Shown: positions 25,125 to 37,193 of the stretch, piece by piece | Layout: each line of letters opens with the position of its first letter | How positions within the stretch are numbered: the stretch's first letter is position 1 | NCBI GenBank assembly: GCA_025201805.1 | Contig: MU619396.1 | Coordinates: forward strand, 1-64,000 | Source: Parasitella parasitica | Lineage: Eukaryota > Mucoromycota > Mucoromycetes > Mucorales > Mucoraceae | Length of the DNA stretch: 64,000 bases | Direction of reading: 5' to 3' | Position numbers and translations under genes: made by a program | The notes under the pieces: generated by a model | What the model was told of the DNA's origin: nothing | Seen by the model: only the letters and a program-made list of their open reading frames with translations | Database searches by the model: none

Positions 25125-25237
25125 GACGATGGTGTAGTACTGTTGAATAAATGCTGCGTGTTACTAGCTGCTGCATTGTAGACAAGCCTATCAAGTTGAT
25201 TGTCAATTACTGTCTACCTCGACCCTGCTGATCCAAC

Positions 25238-25702
25238 TTACTTTGTCCATTCAGCAATGCCATGCTGAATGCCACGAAAGAACCCAAATTTCTTGGCAGG
25301 ACTCCTTGCGTTGATTACGCCTCTTGTTCTGTACCATTTCCAGGCTGTTGAGCACACATTCCAAGCGAACCCACTGACAAAAGGAACAATGATATTGTCC
25401 TTGACGACCACAGACCAGAAAATAGATGCATTGGATGCCCCCTTTTCCTGTAGCTGTGTGATTGAATTTTCAACCTGCTTTTCAAAGCGCATTTCTGGTA
25501 CTGTAGGTCGTTTTCTAATGGGTTTGCTTATCGAGAAATCGTCGTCGTCGTCGTCTTGGTCGTCCTCAAAATCCAAATCATCAATGTCAGGCTGAGATAG
25601 TTCAGTCTGTCGTCTTTGAAGTTCGACTAAACGCGCCAACTCCTCGTTGTCATAATCGCTTGATGAAAAGAGTGAAGGCTCTGTTCTGACTTGGGCAGAC
25701 AT
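25238..25702 (-). CDS. Unknown fungal protein, acidic with one hydrophobic segment (154 aa)
   Basis: A single exon beginning MSAQVRTEPSLFSSSDYDNEELARLVELQRR, with an Asp-rich linker (encoded by GAC repeats near 25537-25560), a helical segment and one hydrophobic stretch (VVVKDNIIVPFVSGFAWNVC) before a basic C-terminus. The latter could be a membrane anchor. No family was recognised with confidence; the composition and placement next to housekeeping genes support a real gene. It converges with MTQ2 (113 bp). Confidence 0.65.
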   Translation of the reverse strand: MSAQVRTEPSLFSSSDYDNEELARLVELQRRQTELSQPDIDDLDFEDDQDDDDDDFSISKPIRKRPTVPEMRFEKQVENSITQLQEKGASNASIFWSVVVKDNIIVPFVSGFAWNVCSTAWKWYRTRGVINARSPAKKFGFFRGIQHGIAEWTK

Positions 25703-26079
25703 GATGAATATAGACAGTGTTTCGACACGAAAAACAAAAAACAAAAAAAAAGCCTCGTCCTTTTTTTTCGCACAAAACAAACAGTATTTGGTGCCATATG
25801 AGGCGTCTTTGTGATTGGATGTATCGTTGAGTGTATGATGCTTCTTTATGAGCTATCAAATGCACTTTTTTGAGTCGAATGACTAACAAAGTAATGCTCA
25901 GCATATGATGCAGATAGTCATCTGCTTGACTTGCTGTGGTAGAAGACTACATTTTTGTTGCTAGGACACTGTTGTTTAGCCAAGTTCCCGAGTTTGGGTC
26001 GAAACGGCCGTCATCTCTTGGTCATCACCGTTTATTTTTTTTTTTTTTTTTTTTTTTTTCTCCACAGCAATAGCATAAT
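25703..26079. other. Divergent promoter region with poly-T
   Basis: 377 bp between divergent starts, including about 24 T before the SPO71-like start. No coding frame recognised. Confidence 0.45.
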
Positions 26080-29000
26080 ATGAGTGATTCGGAAGACGAC
26101 TCGCAAGCCAACGACTCGAAATTATGGCATCGTAAGAGCTGTTCAAACCGCATATTTATTGGTCCTTGGGACATTAGGGCACCCCTTTCAACAAGCCCTC
26201 CTTCAAGTTCTGAGCAAATGTTCCCAAACACCGAGCACCACAGCTCCTCGATTATATCCGATTCAAGCATCAGATTATTACATGAGTATGGTCTATTGGC
26301 ATGCGCAGTTTTCAAAGCTCTAAACTCACTCGATACTTTGATTGTAGCCAGACGTTTGAAAACAGTGATAGCTCAACCAAAGCCATGCATGAAACATCGC
26401 GTAGAGGGGAGAGTGGCACCTCCTCCAAATCACTCAACTCAGGTCAAACGTCTGCAGATCAGCTCATTGCTCGGTCAAAAACCGATTCCACCATTTATAA
26501 CAGCGTAGGCTCACATCCGCATTTCTTGGAGCACATAGTCAAGCAGCAGGAAAATGACGATAAAGACCAAGAGATTGACTACAGTCTGCTGAGCCCAGGC
26601 ATGAATCTAGGACAAACATCATCGCTACCAAAAGTCACCAATGGTGTCGAATCGACCGAAACAGTTAAAGGCAAACTACGCATGGGTCAACAAACAAACA
26701 ATACACCCCCCACAACCCCATCGCCTCCTTATCCCATCAGAAAAGCAAGGGCAAAACGCATTCATCGCAGCAGCAAGAAGCCATTGATTTGGAAGAAGGC
26801 GGGATTTGTGTTTGTGTCAAGATTGCCAACTATTGTCACACCAGAGCCTGCGTCCATTCCGACAAGTAGGCCTATCAAACGAGAGCCCATTCTATGCATG
26901 CGGTCTGCTACAGGTTGCCAAAGTAATGAGCCTACACGCTACAAGGCAGCCAAAGAAGCCAGGTATGGATTGCTCACCGAAAAGTGGACACAGGTCGAGC
27001 TTGTTTTGACCGCATCTTACTTGTCTACCTATTCTTCATCGGTAAGCATCTGTAATGTGTACAAAGATATCTTGACACTAAGAATACTAAGCCCCCCCTC
27101 CCCTCGTAGCTCATGTTCTGGCCAAAGCAGCGATTAGAGCATCGGATCTATTTGGAAGGCACTCGTAAGCCTAAAAGGTTGGAGCTTTTCCTGCTGTCTG
27201 CTTTGGATTATTCTTTTTGTCTGCGATTTCAATCAAACTCTGGCCACACACCAGTGATGGTTACAATGACATTCAAGGCTAGATCATTTTTAAAATGTCA
27301 GGAATGGTACATGCAATTGTACAATATGCTACCTGATGAAAACAAGCATCCGACTCCTCAATGGTGCTCAGTTTATATACCTACACTAGATCTATCTGTC
27401 AACTTGCCGATGACCAAGAAAAATAGGAGCATCACCATGGATGATGTCAAAGAAGCCGTTATCACTGTACTGGAAAACGAAGGTGATTTGGTGCAGCGTC
27501 TCATACAGACAGATCAAATCAACAGAAATGTGTCAGTAGATGACCTGGGTCTTTGTTGGACTACAAAGGACCGTGCTGAATGGATTTACTGGACGTACGC
27601 TTCATCCGATCCTCAAAAACGCATTGATTATGCAATATGCCCGCAGAACGTCGAGCAAACCCACAGACTAGAATTACGACTAATTGAGCATACGCCTCAC
27701 GACATTATATTACGAGAAAACATGGTCTTGAAAGAGCCTCCTCCCGTAGAAGGGTTCCTCATGCGTGCCTCTGACTTTACCGGCAAAGGCGCATTCAACA
27801 AGATGAAGATGAACTACTTTGCCTCTTTTAATCAGTATCTGTTTTACATTCCTGCCAGTAAGGTGTCATCTCCGGACATGGCTTGCTTTATTGATGAAGA
27901 TCTGCTACCAAAGAGATTCAGAGCACAGCCATATGTTTCTGCAGTTTCTCCTTATGCATCAACATGCACTCCTGAAATTGAAGTGAGCGAGGTGGCGAGA
28001 CGTATGCGACTGATGACAGAGTCTAAAGGTTTCATTGACCTTACCGAGGTATCCTACGTTAGAAGGACTTTCTCTGATGACTTGACGGCTTTAGAAGAGT
28101 CTGGAATATCAGGCCAGTTCTCTCTCAGTAAGCGATCAAGCCGATCTCCTATTCTACCCAAACACGACAAACCTTCAAGGAAGCAAAGCTTTTTTGCCCC
28201 AAAGCAAAGTCATAGAAAGCCCTGTTTGGAAATTATCATGGAGAACGGTTTACAAGTTAGATTTGAGGTAAGAGCACTCTATTTCACATGACTACAAGAA
28301 CTCCACTTTAAATGCAAACTTTACATGAAAAGGTTTATTCAAGTGAAACGTGTGATTTGTGGGTGAATTATCTGGCTCAAATCATTGTTTACTGGAAAGC
28401 TCGTAAAGAAGCTGAAAAAGATGCACACTCTCATCATAGTTTTGCCCTCAATTCAACAATCGAAAATGAGAATGCATTGATTAAAACTGGAGTCAATACG
28501 GAGGATGGTTGCACGCACCGTAAAGAGAAAGAATTGGCAGATACTCGAATTTGGAGCTACTGTCTATATGAGCAGTGCCGAGATGTTGTGGTAAGACACT
28601 GCGTATATACATATATGCTTATTCCAAGTTTTTGCTTAATTTTCACGAAAACTAGAAATCTGGCATTCTTTACTGCAAGCCTCATAAGCGAGGCACATAC
28701 TCGCAAAAAATATTCATTCTGACAGCAAATGGATGGATATTGTTCTTTGACGTGTACAACCGAGAATCAAACAAAAAGGTGTGCAACCACGAAAAGAGAG
28801 GTGCCATCGATGCCGCAGGCTGTTACTTTTATTCTGGTTTTGATGGCAGTAAACAAAAAAAGGGATCAAATCATGAAAATCAGTGGAAAAAGACAGCTCG
28901 CATATACAGCAATGGCCTATCTACAGACGATGACTCGCTGTCGTGTATATTTTCCATCTGGAAGCCTAAACTTCGACGCTATTTCAGTCCCAAGAGGCAG

Positions 29001-29147
29001 AGGCTACGGGTTTACCGTCATGATCAACGTCTCAATCCCGATGGCCAAACTTGGACATTTTTGGCAAGGAGCAGAAGAGAGAAAGAAGAGTGGGTGTGTG
29101 CTTTGAATACTGTAACTGAGCATATGATTCGTTACGAAAATAGATAA
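26080..29147 (+). CDS. SPO71/Mug56-like PH-domain protein
   Basis: Exons 26080-26285, 26348-27041, 27110-28267, 28333-28590 and 28656-29147 give 935 residues. The first 250 residues are Ser/Thr-rich and disordered. Residues about 260-510 match the fungal Spo7_2_N-type region (EKWTQVELVLTASYLSTYSSS, FCLRFQSNSGHTP, a KARSFLKCQEWYMQLYN helix). A PH-like unit starts at about 512 (PPPVEGFLMRASDFTGK) and a second C-terminal one ends REKEEWVCALNTVTEHMIR. Yeast Spo71 and S. pombe Mug56 act in prospore (forespore) membrane shaping. Function in spore formation here is inferred from the family only. The first intron (26286-26347) was needed to change frame. Confidence 0.8.
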
Positions 29148-29878
29148 TAGTGCCATGTAAATTACCTGTTCTTTGTCCATGTTGTACATTTGTATTTATT
29201 AAATTTGAATTTGAATTTGATTGTAAAATTGTATTGTGCATTGTTAAGGAAATTGAGTGAATGATACTAAATAATCGAGTAAAAGATACTAAGTATTTCC
29301 CCTGCATTTGAGACAGTGAGTTCATACTTGCCCGATACCTTTGTCTTGAGTACAATTCGATTTAAACCGGGAAATCTCGTTTGTACTTTCGGAATTTAGC
29401 TTGCTATACCGATACAAGTGTATTTTGATAGCTCCTTGTGAACATCATATTCATTGCTATCTCATAGCCTAACATTTACGAAACCTTGATATTTTTGATC
29501 GATATATGCTCAAGAGTGCAGGTAGAGAAAAACTTGCAATCTTAAAAAGTAAATGCAGTGCTATTATACTCCTTTTATCGAATTCAATACTTTGGTTCAA
29601 AAATTTAATGCGATAAAACTGGCAATTTAATAATTGTATCAAGGTCAATTTATGAATACAGGTTGAATTGATTTTCGTTTATATGCTTTTGAAAGTATCA
29701 AAATATATGATACAGTATGTAAGATGCTTCGCTATGAACATTAAGGCAGAATAACTATCATGCTCTTATGTCACGTTGAGTAGGCATTGTTTGACACCCG
29801 AGAGCGTTTGTTTAAAATGATGGAACGCGCAATAGCTCTCTAGTTGAACTTTCCCTCTTTCTCAAACAAAACTGCACG
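29148..29878. other. Intergenic, no gene seen
   Basis: 731 bp AT-rich spacer between two rightward genes. It contains three TTTGAA(A/T) repeats at about 29201-29219 and short open frames with no coding character. Confidence 0.5.
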
Positions 29879-30804
29879 ATGAACTACGAGGATTACGAAC
29901 AAACTTTTGCGTCTGCGCCCGTTCGATATGCTTTGGATGATCACGATAGTGACGAAGAAAATGAAGCCTGTGCTCAACTTGAACAGATAACTGTAGAGAC
30001 CAAGTTGACTTTCGATAGCAAAGACATTGAGAGCAGTAAATGGACGTTAATATTCGGTTTAAATGGTCCTGGTAATGTGTTTATCAATTCTCTTGAGGGA
30101 GTTACTACAACATCTATTGGAACAGTGGAGCGTTTGGTAAGTCGGATAGGGTAAAAGCCGAATAAGTTCAAGTCAATTTAACAGCCATGTTGTGATAGTT
30201 TAAAAATGAGAGCTCTACAACCAAAGCGAATATCCGCAGAATTGCAAACGAGTCTATTTTGCTAATTCCATTCACAAAAGAAATCCAAGCAGAGGAAGCC
30301 GCTTCTTACACCAAGGCCGTTTTTAATGCATTCAAGAAAAGCGTTGAAAAGGTGATTGTTTTGGATTCATTTACTGCTGCTGGTTATACATCAGAGACTT
30401 GGAATGAGGATATGGTACCTCCTTCATTGCGTGTCTTGCAGACTTCTTCAGCTCCTGTGATCGAAGCTTTGCCTCTTTTCGAAATTCCAAATATGATCAA
30501 GGCATTGGCGGCATCCATAGTGAACTATGTAAATCTAATTTTTCAAAGAATGAATACAAAGATCGCTAACCCTAACGCATAACCATAGTGTGAGATATAT
30601 TCAATTCCTTGCTACGATTTCCTTACTCTGCAAGAATCGATTTACGGTAAATTACTCGTGAATGAGGAGACATTAGAAGCATATAGTCAAGGATTCCAAC
30701 ATTTGGGTCTTGAATTCAAATTCAATGAGCAAGCTATGAAAAAGATTCTGAATGATATTCATACGGGACGTGTCGATGATAACCACCATCGCTTATATCT
30801 CTAA
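29879..30804 (+). CDS. PBA1: Proteasome assembly chaperone 1 (Pba1/PAC1-like)
   Basis: Exons 29879-30136, 30199-30528 and 30589-30804 give 267 residues, close to yeast Pba1 (276). The N-terminus is acidic; the core has KVIVLDSFTAAGY and a central helix-rich part, then YSIPCYDFLTLQESIYG. The last three residues are Leu-Tyr-Leu, an HbYX motif (hydrophobic-Tyr-any), the feature by which Pba1-Pba2 dock into the alpha-ring pockets of the 20S precursor. No Pba2 gene is present. Assignment rests on the overall pattern plus the HbYX tail. Confidence 0.72.
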
Positions 30805-31032
30805 AGTTTCCCAGCACAATCCTTTTCCCATAAAAATTTTCAAGCATCACACCATAACAACTTATTTATACATAAAAGAAAACTGCATGCTTTGCAAAAT
30901 AAAAATATATCAAGAGAGGAATTTATACAAGAAGTATATATATATAAAAAGTTTCGTTTTTCTGTAGTTGGCGGATTTTGGCGATTATGTGTACATTTGA
31001 AAGTTCATGGAGGTATTCAGGAATTTTTTTTT

Positions 31033-31209
31033 TTAAACAGCCAAAAGCTCACCCCAGTTACGAAGAAAGACGATAGCACCGGTGAAAACAGTGACAGAGA
31101 GGGCAACATTGAGATTTCCTTGACGCTTCTCGGGTGAGAAAAGCTCTGACTTGATAGCTTGAACAAAAGATGTGCCTTGTTGGCCTTGCTCTAATTGACG
31201 TTTATCCAT
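31033..31209 (-). CDS. TOM6: TOM6-like small subunit of the mitochondrial import pore
   Basis: A single 58-residue exon. A hydrophilic N-terminus is followed by LFSPEKRQGNLNVALSV and one membrane segment (VTVFTGAIVFLRNWGELLAV), resembling the fungal Tom6 pattern SPEN...(hydrophobic)..FL....W.E.LL. Tom6 stabilises Tom40-Tom22 in the outer membrane. The 174-bp divergent promoter is shared with mitochondrial acyl carrier protein. An alternative is another tail-anchored mitochondrial micro-protein. Confidence 0.6.
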   Translation of the reverse strand: MDKRQLEQGQQGTSFVQAIKSELFSPEKRQGNLNVALSVTVFTGAIVFLRNWGELLAV

Positions 31210-31383
31210 TTTTGTATGTAGTTTGTGTTGGGAAAGAAGGAAGATTAGCTTAAAAAAATTTGGACATGGAGGGGTGGCCTACAATCTACTCAAGTCACGT
31301 AAACTTCTTTCTAATTGGGCTCTATTCAAGAGAGCATTTATGATATTGTTATCTTCCATTTTTCAAGCAAGTAAAAAAAAAAA
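31210..31383. promoter_or_regulatory. Shared divergent promoter TOM6/ACP
   Basis: Only 174 bp separate two start codons of opposite orientation, both for predicted mitochondrial proteins. No specific factor site was recognised. Confidence 0.6.
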
Positions 31384-31779
31384 ATGCCTATTCTTCGTCC
31401 AACTATCCTGCTAAATACTGCTGCAAAAGCTGCATCATTTAGATGTTTTCCTGCCATTACCAACAGACTTTATTCAGTTAGTGCATCCGACGCTCAAACT
31501 CGTATATTAGACGTTGTAAAGGGATTTGAAAAAATCGACCCAAGCAAGGTAGGTAAAAAAAAAGTGCATATGAACCGTTTGATATTTAGCCAAATAAAAT
31601 AGGTTACTATTGATTCTGTCTTTATGAAAGATCTTGGTTTAGATAGCCTAGACACTGTTGAAGTTGTGATGGCGATTGAAGAAGAATTCTCAGTAGAAAT
31701 TCCTGATAAAGATGCCGATGAAATCAAATCTGTCAAACAAGCAATTAATTACATTACCCAAAATCCCGATGCACAATAA
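31384..31779 (+). CDS. ACP1: Mitochondrial acyl carrier protein
   Basis: Exons 31384-31548 and 31603-31779 give 113 residues. The N-terminal 30 residues are rich in Arg, Ala and Ser without acidic residues, a matrix-targeting presequence. The mature part has [16 protein letters not shown] and [20 protein letters not shown], with Ser70 of the DSL motif as the 4'-phosphopantetheine site, and ends in the acidic helix. It serves mitochondrial type II fatty acid synthesis, lipoate supply, complex I and Fe-S assembly through LYR proteins. Confidence 0.96.
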
Positions 31780-32015
31780 AAGCTAAAGCACCTAATGGAT
31801 ATAGTGGGTACATTTGGGAGTGTCTCCAAAGATTATAATCACACTCTGATTGTTTAGAACAAATTACATTGAAAAATATATTAAAAAAAGTAGTAGCACA
31901 AAGTATGGTTATGGTACAACAATGCCGTGTTGGGAATCTTCTTTGTGAGCTTTCAAGTAGCAGACTGCCTAAGGGGGGATAATTTGTATTCTTTTTATTT
32001 TCTAGTAAAAACGTT

Positions 32016-33442
32016 TTACACAATTTCTTGAATGACCATATCCTCATCGACATCCTCCTTTTCCTCTTCAGGTTTGACCTCTGAAATCTCTGCATTATCT
32101 TCATCGCGGACCAGCATATCAACAATGCTAACACAGCGCTCTTTGAGATCTGGTTCATTCTCTTGCAAATCATAACGTTGGATCACACGGTAAACTTGCT
32201 TATCACGTAAGTAATTACGACCAAAACGTGTTGAAGTCAATAAAATAATCGAATCTAGTAGCAATTCACGAAGGGTGTGATCTAGTTCGCGTTTCTACCA
32301 GAAAATGGCATTAGGAATAGCGCATTAGCTTCATCTTTTGCTATTACCTTGTCATTGTCCAGCAATTGAATTTCCTCAGGAAATTGCTCAAATTCTTCCA
32401 TGTCATATTCCTCATTACCACACAAAGGCAACAAGATGAAGGGTAATACATTGATATCATTGGGGTCCAAGAGGCGTTCGTGTTCACGAGTTTCAAAGCA
32501 ACAGTTCTTGATGGCAGAGTCTGCGCCACCACGACGAATGACATGGGGATCTTCGGTGAAGATTTGAATTTTCGTAAGTGGTGATAAGTTATCTATTTCA
32601 GCTCGCTCAATCAAAAACACACGACCCGAGCGAATGCTAGAAACATTAGAGAATACACTAGCCAAATAGTGGAATTCAGCTTTAGGATTATATTCCCTTT
32701 TGAACCCTTTGTGGAAAGCTTCTACAAGTTGGTCCAACAAACGGGTAGATTCAGATAACCCTTCAACAGGATCAGCTTGGCTTTGAATAACCCGGACGCA
32801 TGTTGATTCCAACCTAGTCATATTAGACAAAAGCATACAACCAAAGTCAGCAAGAATAGATTTGGGATTCTAGAGTGCGTATACGTTTAGAATCACAAAT
32901 AGCATATTCACCAAATCACTTACAGTGATCACGTTTCCGATGAAAGTTAAGAAATCCTGGTCATCCAACTCCTGCTGAACAAGAGGATCACTGGACAAAT
33001 TGACTAACGCACTAAAAGCGTTGTGAGCAGTAACCTAAAATTACAATGTTAAATAATTAGTATGTTGCTGCAGATGAGATTGATGTATCCTGTCAATTCC
33101 GTTGTCATGAAATCCAATGCCTCCGCCCCCCACTGCTTTTCTCAATTTACTTACGGCATCTTCTTTACATAAAGCTTTAAGGTCTTTGCAGACAGCTTGC
33201 TTTTGCTTAATTAGCAAATGACGATATTCGTTTCCTTCGGGAGTATAAGGAAGAAGATGATGAAGGGCAATAGATCTGACCTAAAACGGCGATTGCCTGT
33301 TAATAATGAAACGAAATGTCATGACAGTAATTTACCTGTAAAGAAGGTTGATGCAGGAAGGGAATAAGCTAGTTTTGACAGTTATTAGCATATCTCCAGA
33401 TTTACATTGAAGCATAATTACTTCTTTGATTTGAGCGTCCAT
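32016..33442 (-). CDS. HGH1: HGH1 homolog (eEF2 folding chaperone, armadillo-like)
   Basis: Six exons (33442-33422, 33368-33336, 33280-33155, 33034-32924, 32869-32348, 32294-32016) give 363 residues. The N-terminal helices (LIPFLHQPSLQVRSIALHHLLPYTPEGNEY) and middle block (NPKSILADFGCMLLSNMTRLE, FSNVSSIRSGRVFL) match the DUF383/DUF384 region of Hgh1/FAM203. Near the C-terminus, RELDHTLRELLLDSIILLTSTRFGRNYLR and the acidic tail are typical. Yeast Hgh1 helps fold eEF2 with TRiC. Converges with mitochondrial ACP. Confidence 0.9.
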
Positions 33443-33804
33443 TGTATATTGGATAGCAATTTATGAAAAGCAACAAATTTTTCGAAGGGATTGTTCAACC
33501 AAGGTTTTAAGGTGACTGTGCTGATGACAAAAAAAAAAAAAAAGTTTCGAAGATGAAAGAAGGTTTTACAACTTCTGTAATCCATTGCATGTTGCATGCT
33601 TAAGAAATTATTTTTGTGGTGTCAAATATTAATACAAAAGAAAAGGAGGGAGGGGAGGTGGTGGTACATGGACTATTGGAATTGATATTTTATTTCTTGT
33701 GTTGATTTATAGATATATTTGTGTGTAGGTGTGTGGGAGCGCCTGGGAGTGTTTGAGTGTGTGTTTAAATCTATATACATCATTATCTGGGGCATTAAAT
33801 GTAT
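33443..33804. other. HGH1 promoter / SSS1 3' region
   Basis: 362 bp between two leftward genes. It holds an A14 run near 33531 and a GT-rich stretch at about 33719-33762. No gene seen. Confidence 0.45.
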
Positions 33805-34248
33805 TTAGGCAGCACCAACGAGGATATTGTTGATGGGAATGTGAATAAGCTATAGACGCGTAAGAAAACGTTAGCAATGGCCTATTACTACGATATAATA
33901 CAAAACACAAAGGGGCCGACATTTCATTGGAGATCATTTTCTCTCCAAATCCTCTTTTCTTTGACCCATACTCTCACCATCCTCTACCAAACTCATGTGT
34001 GAAAATAATTACCTTGACGAAATAACCAAGAGCACCCAGAGCAGCAAAACCCATAGCAACAGCTTGAACAATCTTCAAGTATTCTATACTTGATGTTAAA
34101 ATTGAAATTGTTTGCGCTGGGAGTGTATTATTATACCTTGTTGATCAGGCTTCTTACAACGGTTGATGAATTGAAAGCCGTCTTTGAAGAATTGCTTAGG
34201 ACCTTCGATAACTTGTTGGGCTGTGTCTTTGATATCAGAAGAGCTCAT
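33805..34248 (-). CDS. SSS1: Sec61 gamma subunit (SSS1)
   Basis: Exons 34248-34137, 34083-34013 and 33849-33805 give 75 residues, typical for the family. An amphipathic N-terminal helix (VIEGPKQFFKDGFQFINRCKKPD) is followed by one membrane segment ([32 protein letters not shown]), the hallmark of Sec61 gamma/SecE. It clamps the ER protein-conducting channel. The final 15 codons come from the third exon. Confidence 0.96.
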
Positions 34249-35116
34249 TATGTCTTGTTTTTTGATGAAGGAAAGAAAGGATGATTGGAAAGGAAATTCA
34301 AATTGTTGCAAAATAAAGGTGGTTGGTGATATTTCATTGGTTTAACGGCTGTACAGCCAATCAGTCTTTGTCAAGTTATATTTGACCCGTCGTTTGATGG
34401 TTGTGCTTAAAGGTAGTACAATCCCTTTACTCTCTTTGCGGAGGCCTTTTCTGTAAATGTACGTATAGACATGCAAACAAAAGATAAATGTATCTTGTCA
34501 GGGCAGGTTGATAAAAATTCGACTCCAACACTAATATTTAATACGGCAAGGTTTTCAAGGCAATGTGACCATACGAGACATTTAGTGAGCAGACACGCTT
34601 TCAAAAGGTATTGCTAAGAAGTTCTATACTAGCGCGCAAGTATTCCAAGACGGGATTATGTACGCTGATAAATAATACGTTTGGTTTTGCTAAATATGGA
34701 TCATAAGGAAATAAAGGTAGCCATGATGGGATGGAAGATTTTATTACAAGCTCTTGGCCTATCCAATGCTTGTTTATTTTTGTAACGAAATACTTGGATA
34801 TAAAATGATCTGCTAGTTCAGAACAAGCAACAGAGGCATTATAGGCTAGATTTACATGTGGATATATCGGATGTAAAACAGATAGATAATAGAATAGATA
34901 AACAATTTAATATCAAATCGTAAAGTTTTTTGTTACTCAATAATCTTTGCTGAAAAACCGTTCACATGTAGACATTCATGACACTTTATAATGATTGACC
35001 AAACAAGGCAAAAAGTGAAATGCACGCTCCCACCCCTCAAATCTCAATAAATTATGATCTTTGATATTTCTCTCTCCTTTCTCTCTCTCTTTCTTTCATC
35101 TGAATATCATAGAACA
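34249..35116. other. Divergent intergenic region SSS1/permease
   Basis: 868 bp without a recognised gene; a CT-rich tract (about 35065-35099) directly precedes the permease start, as is common for fungal promoters and leaders. Confidence 0.5.
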
Positions 35117-37193
35117 ATGAGTGAATCAAAGAAAAAACTCGCACATATAAACTATGGCTCCTTGAGTAAAGACAGTAATGATGCCACTACTATAGTTGAT
35201 CCAGGGCAGGAAAGATTAAATCAGCTTGGGTATAAACAGGTAAGCACACAACGTCAACATCTTGATGCCATTTATCGAATATAGTGCATTAGGAATTATC
35301 AAGAAGATTGTCGACATTTGCAACGTTTGGTAGTAACTCTAAAACACTGCTGTTTCATATTTAACCTTAAAATATTTGGACAGGGTTAGCGTTTTCAAAC
35401 ATTGGCATATTATCAAATACATCTGCGACATTTCAAACAGGTACTTTATTTGATGTCATACAATGACATAAGATATCGCATTAAACTCTTCCTATCAGTG
35501 CTACAAAGAGGCGGCCCTGTGATAATGCTCTTAAGCTGGAACATGGTTGCCATATTTATGATGTGCGTAGCGCTATCATTAGCAGAGATATGTTCGTTAT
35601 ATCCAACAAGCGGAGGACTGTATTATTGGGTATACGAGCTGGTAAGCAAACATCCCAAAGGAAAATCCAAGGCCCCTTTAGCGTAAGGATCATCGATCAC
35701 GCATAAGATGATGAAACAAGTGATGTCTAACAGTAATTGCTCGAATTAGTGCTTTTGTTACTGGTTGGACTTACTCGCTAGCGAACGTAATCTCCATTGG
35801 TGCTACCAACGTGACAGTAGGTTCGTTAGAAAGTGTTTCTTTGGTTGTTTGCAAGCACCTTAACCAACTGTTCCATAGCAATGTCATTGGGATCGATTAT
35901 CAAATTAGCCTTAGATGTAGACGTACCGAAATCATGTCTGATGATTGTAACTCTTATTATAACATTATTGCATGGTTATTTGAACACTCGTGATATGGGT
36001 GGTTTGGCAATCTTAAATCAGTGGAGCGTATTTTGGTCATGCACAGGCCTTTTGGTGATTATCACGGCACTATCTTGCCTAGCACCACATAGAAATGCAT
36101 CTTGGGTGTTTACTCACTTTGAAAACCAATCTGGTTTCGAAAATCCTGGCTATGTGCTTGTTCTTGGTATGATCGGTGCTGCTTATTCGCTATTTGGTAT
36201 ATGTGTACGCAATTAGGCCACGTTGTACAAATGCTAACGTTTGCTTTAAAGGTTGTGAGTGTGCAGCATCTGTAAATGAAGAGACAAAAGACGCGGATAT
36301 ATCATCTCCATTGTAAGAATGCCTTGCAAGGGCAAGTGAGCGTAGGTGCTGACTTATTGAAATAGGGCCATGGTAAGCTCAATTGCAGTGTCTTGGGCGG
36401 TAGGATTAGCACTTTTGATCGTTTTATTGTTTTCAATTCAAGACATCGATGCAATTCTCAACTCCACGCTTCACATGCCGGTAGCGCAACTATTTTTTGT
36501 ATGCAGATAAGTGTATGAAGTATCCAGGAAACTTCCATGTAACAAGATTTTTTATCCAGGATGCTGTTGGCGTATGGGGAACAATGGGATTCTTAGTTTT
36601 GATTGTCGTATGTCAGTTTTGCACAGGTGCAACAACTATTACGATTACTTCAAGACAGATTTATGCTCTGGCAAGAGACCATGCGGCTCCAATGAGTTCA
36701 GATCTCAAGAAAATCAATCCTTACAAATTGCCTGAAAATGCTGTTTGGTTTACTGTAGCTATGACATGTCTAGTTGTATTGCCATTCCCTTTATCTGAGC
36801 ATCTGTTCGAGACGATTGTAAGCGCAACTACTATTACTATTCATTTCAGTTATGGTGGGTGAGCACAGACGCATAAAATGATATCATGCTGAAACAATTT
36901 CTTTTTACACAGCTATGGTGTTGGGATGTCGTCTCATCGCGCCAGATCCAGAAAAGAAAAAAGGGCGGTTTAATTTGGGTCGATGGAGTCTGCCGATCAA
37001 TATTGTAGGGTTTTCCTGGGCAGTTTTTGCCGTGTTCGCATTTATTTTGCCTACTTCGTGGCCAATCACAAGTGATAACTTCAATTATGCTGGTGTTGGG
37101 TTAGTTTTGGTGATCATGACAGTTGTATCATTTTGGTCAAGATGGGGAAAATATCACTATGAAGGTCCAAAGGCTATGACCGATGAGATCTAA
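35117..37193 (+). CDS. Amino acid/choline/GABA permease (UGA4-like, APC superfamily)
   Basis: Ten exons (35117-35239, 35293-35329, 35384-35440, 35499-35682, 35750-35820, 35879-36196, 36252-36312, 36366-36498, 36560-36854, 36913-37193) give 519 residues with about 12 membrane segments. Family landmarks are ELSRRLSTFATFGLAFSNIGILS, SLAEICSLYPTSGGLYYWVYEL, GCECAASVNEETKDA, SRQIYALARDHAAP and a C-terminal KYHYEGP. The pattern fits the fungal Uga4/Hnm1 group (proton-coupled GABA, choline or amino acid uptake); substrate cannot be assigned. Such permeases are the class of client that needs SHR3 (6188-6898). Confidence 0.9.

Noticed and set aside
26084-26323. 79-codon alternative frame at the SPO71-like start
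   Set aside because: The overlapping frame from 26080 joins in phase to the next exon with good splice sites; the alternative does not.
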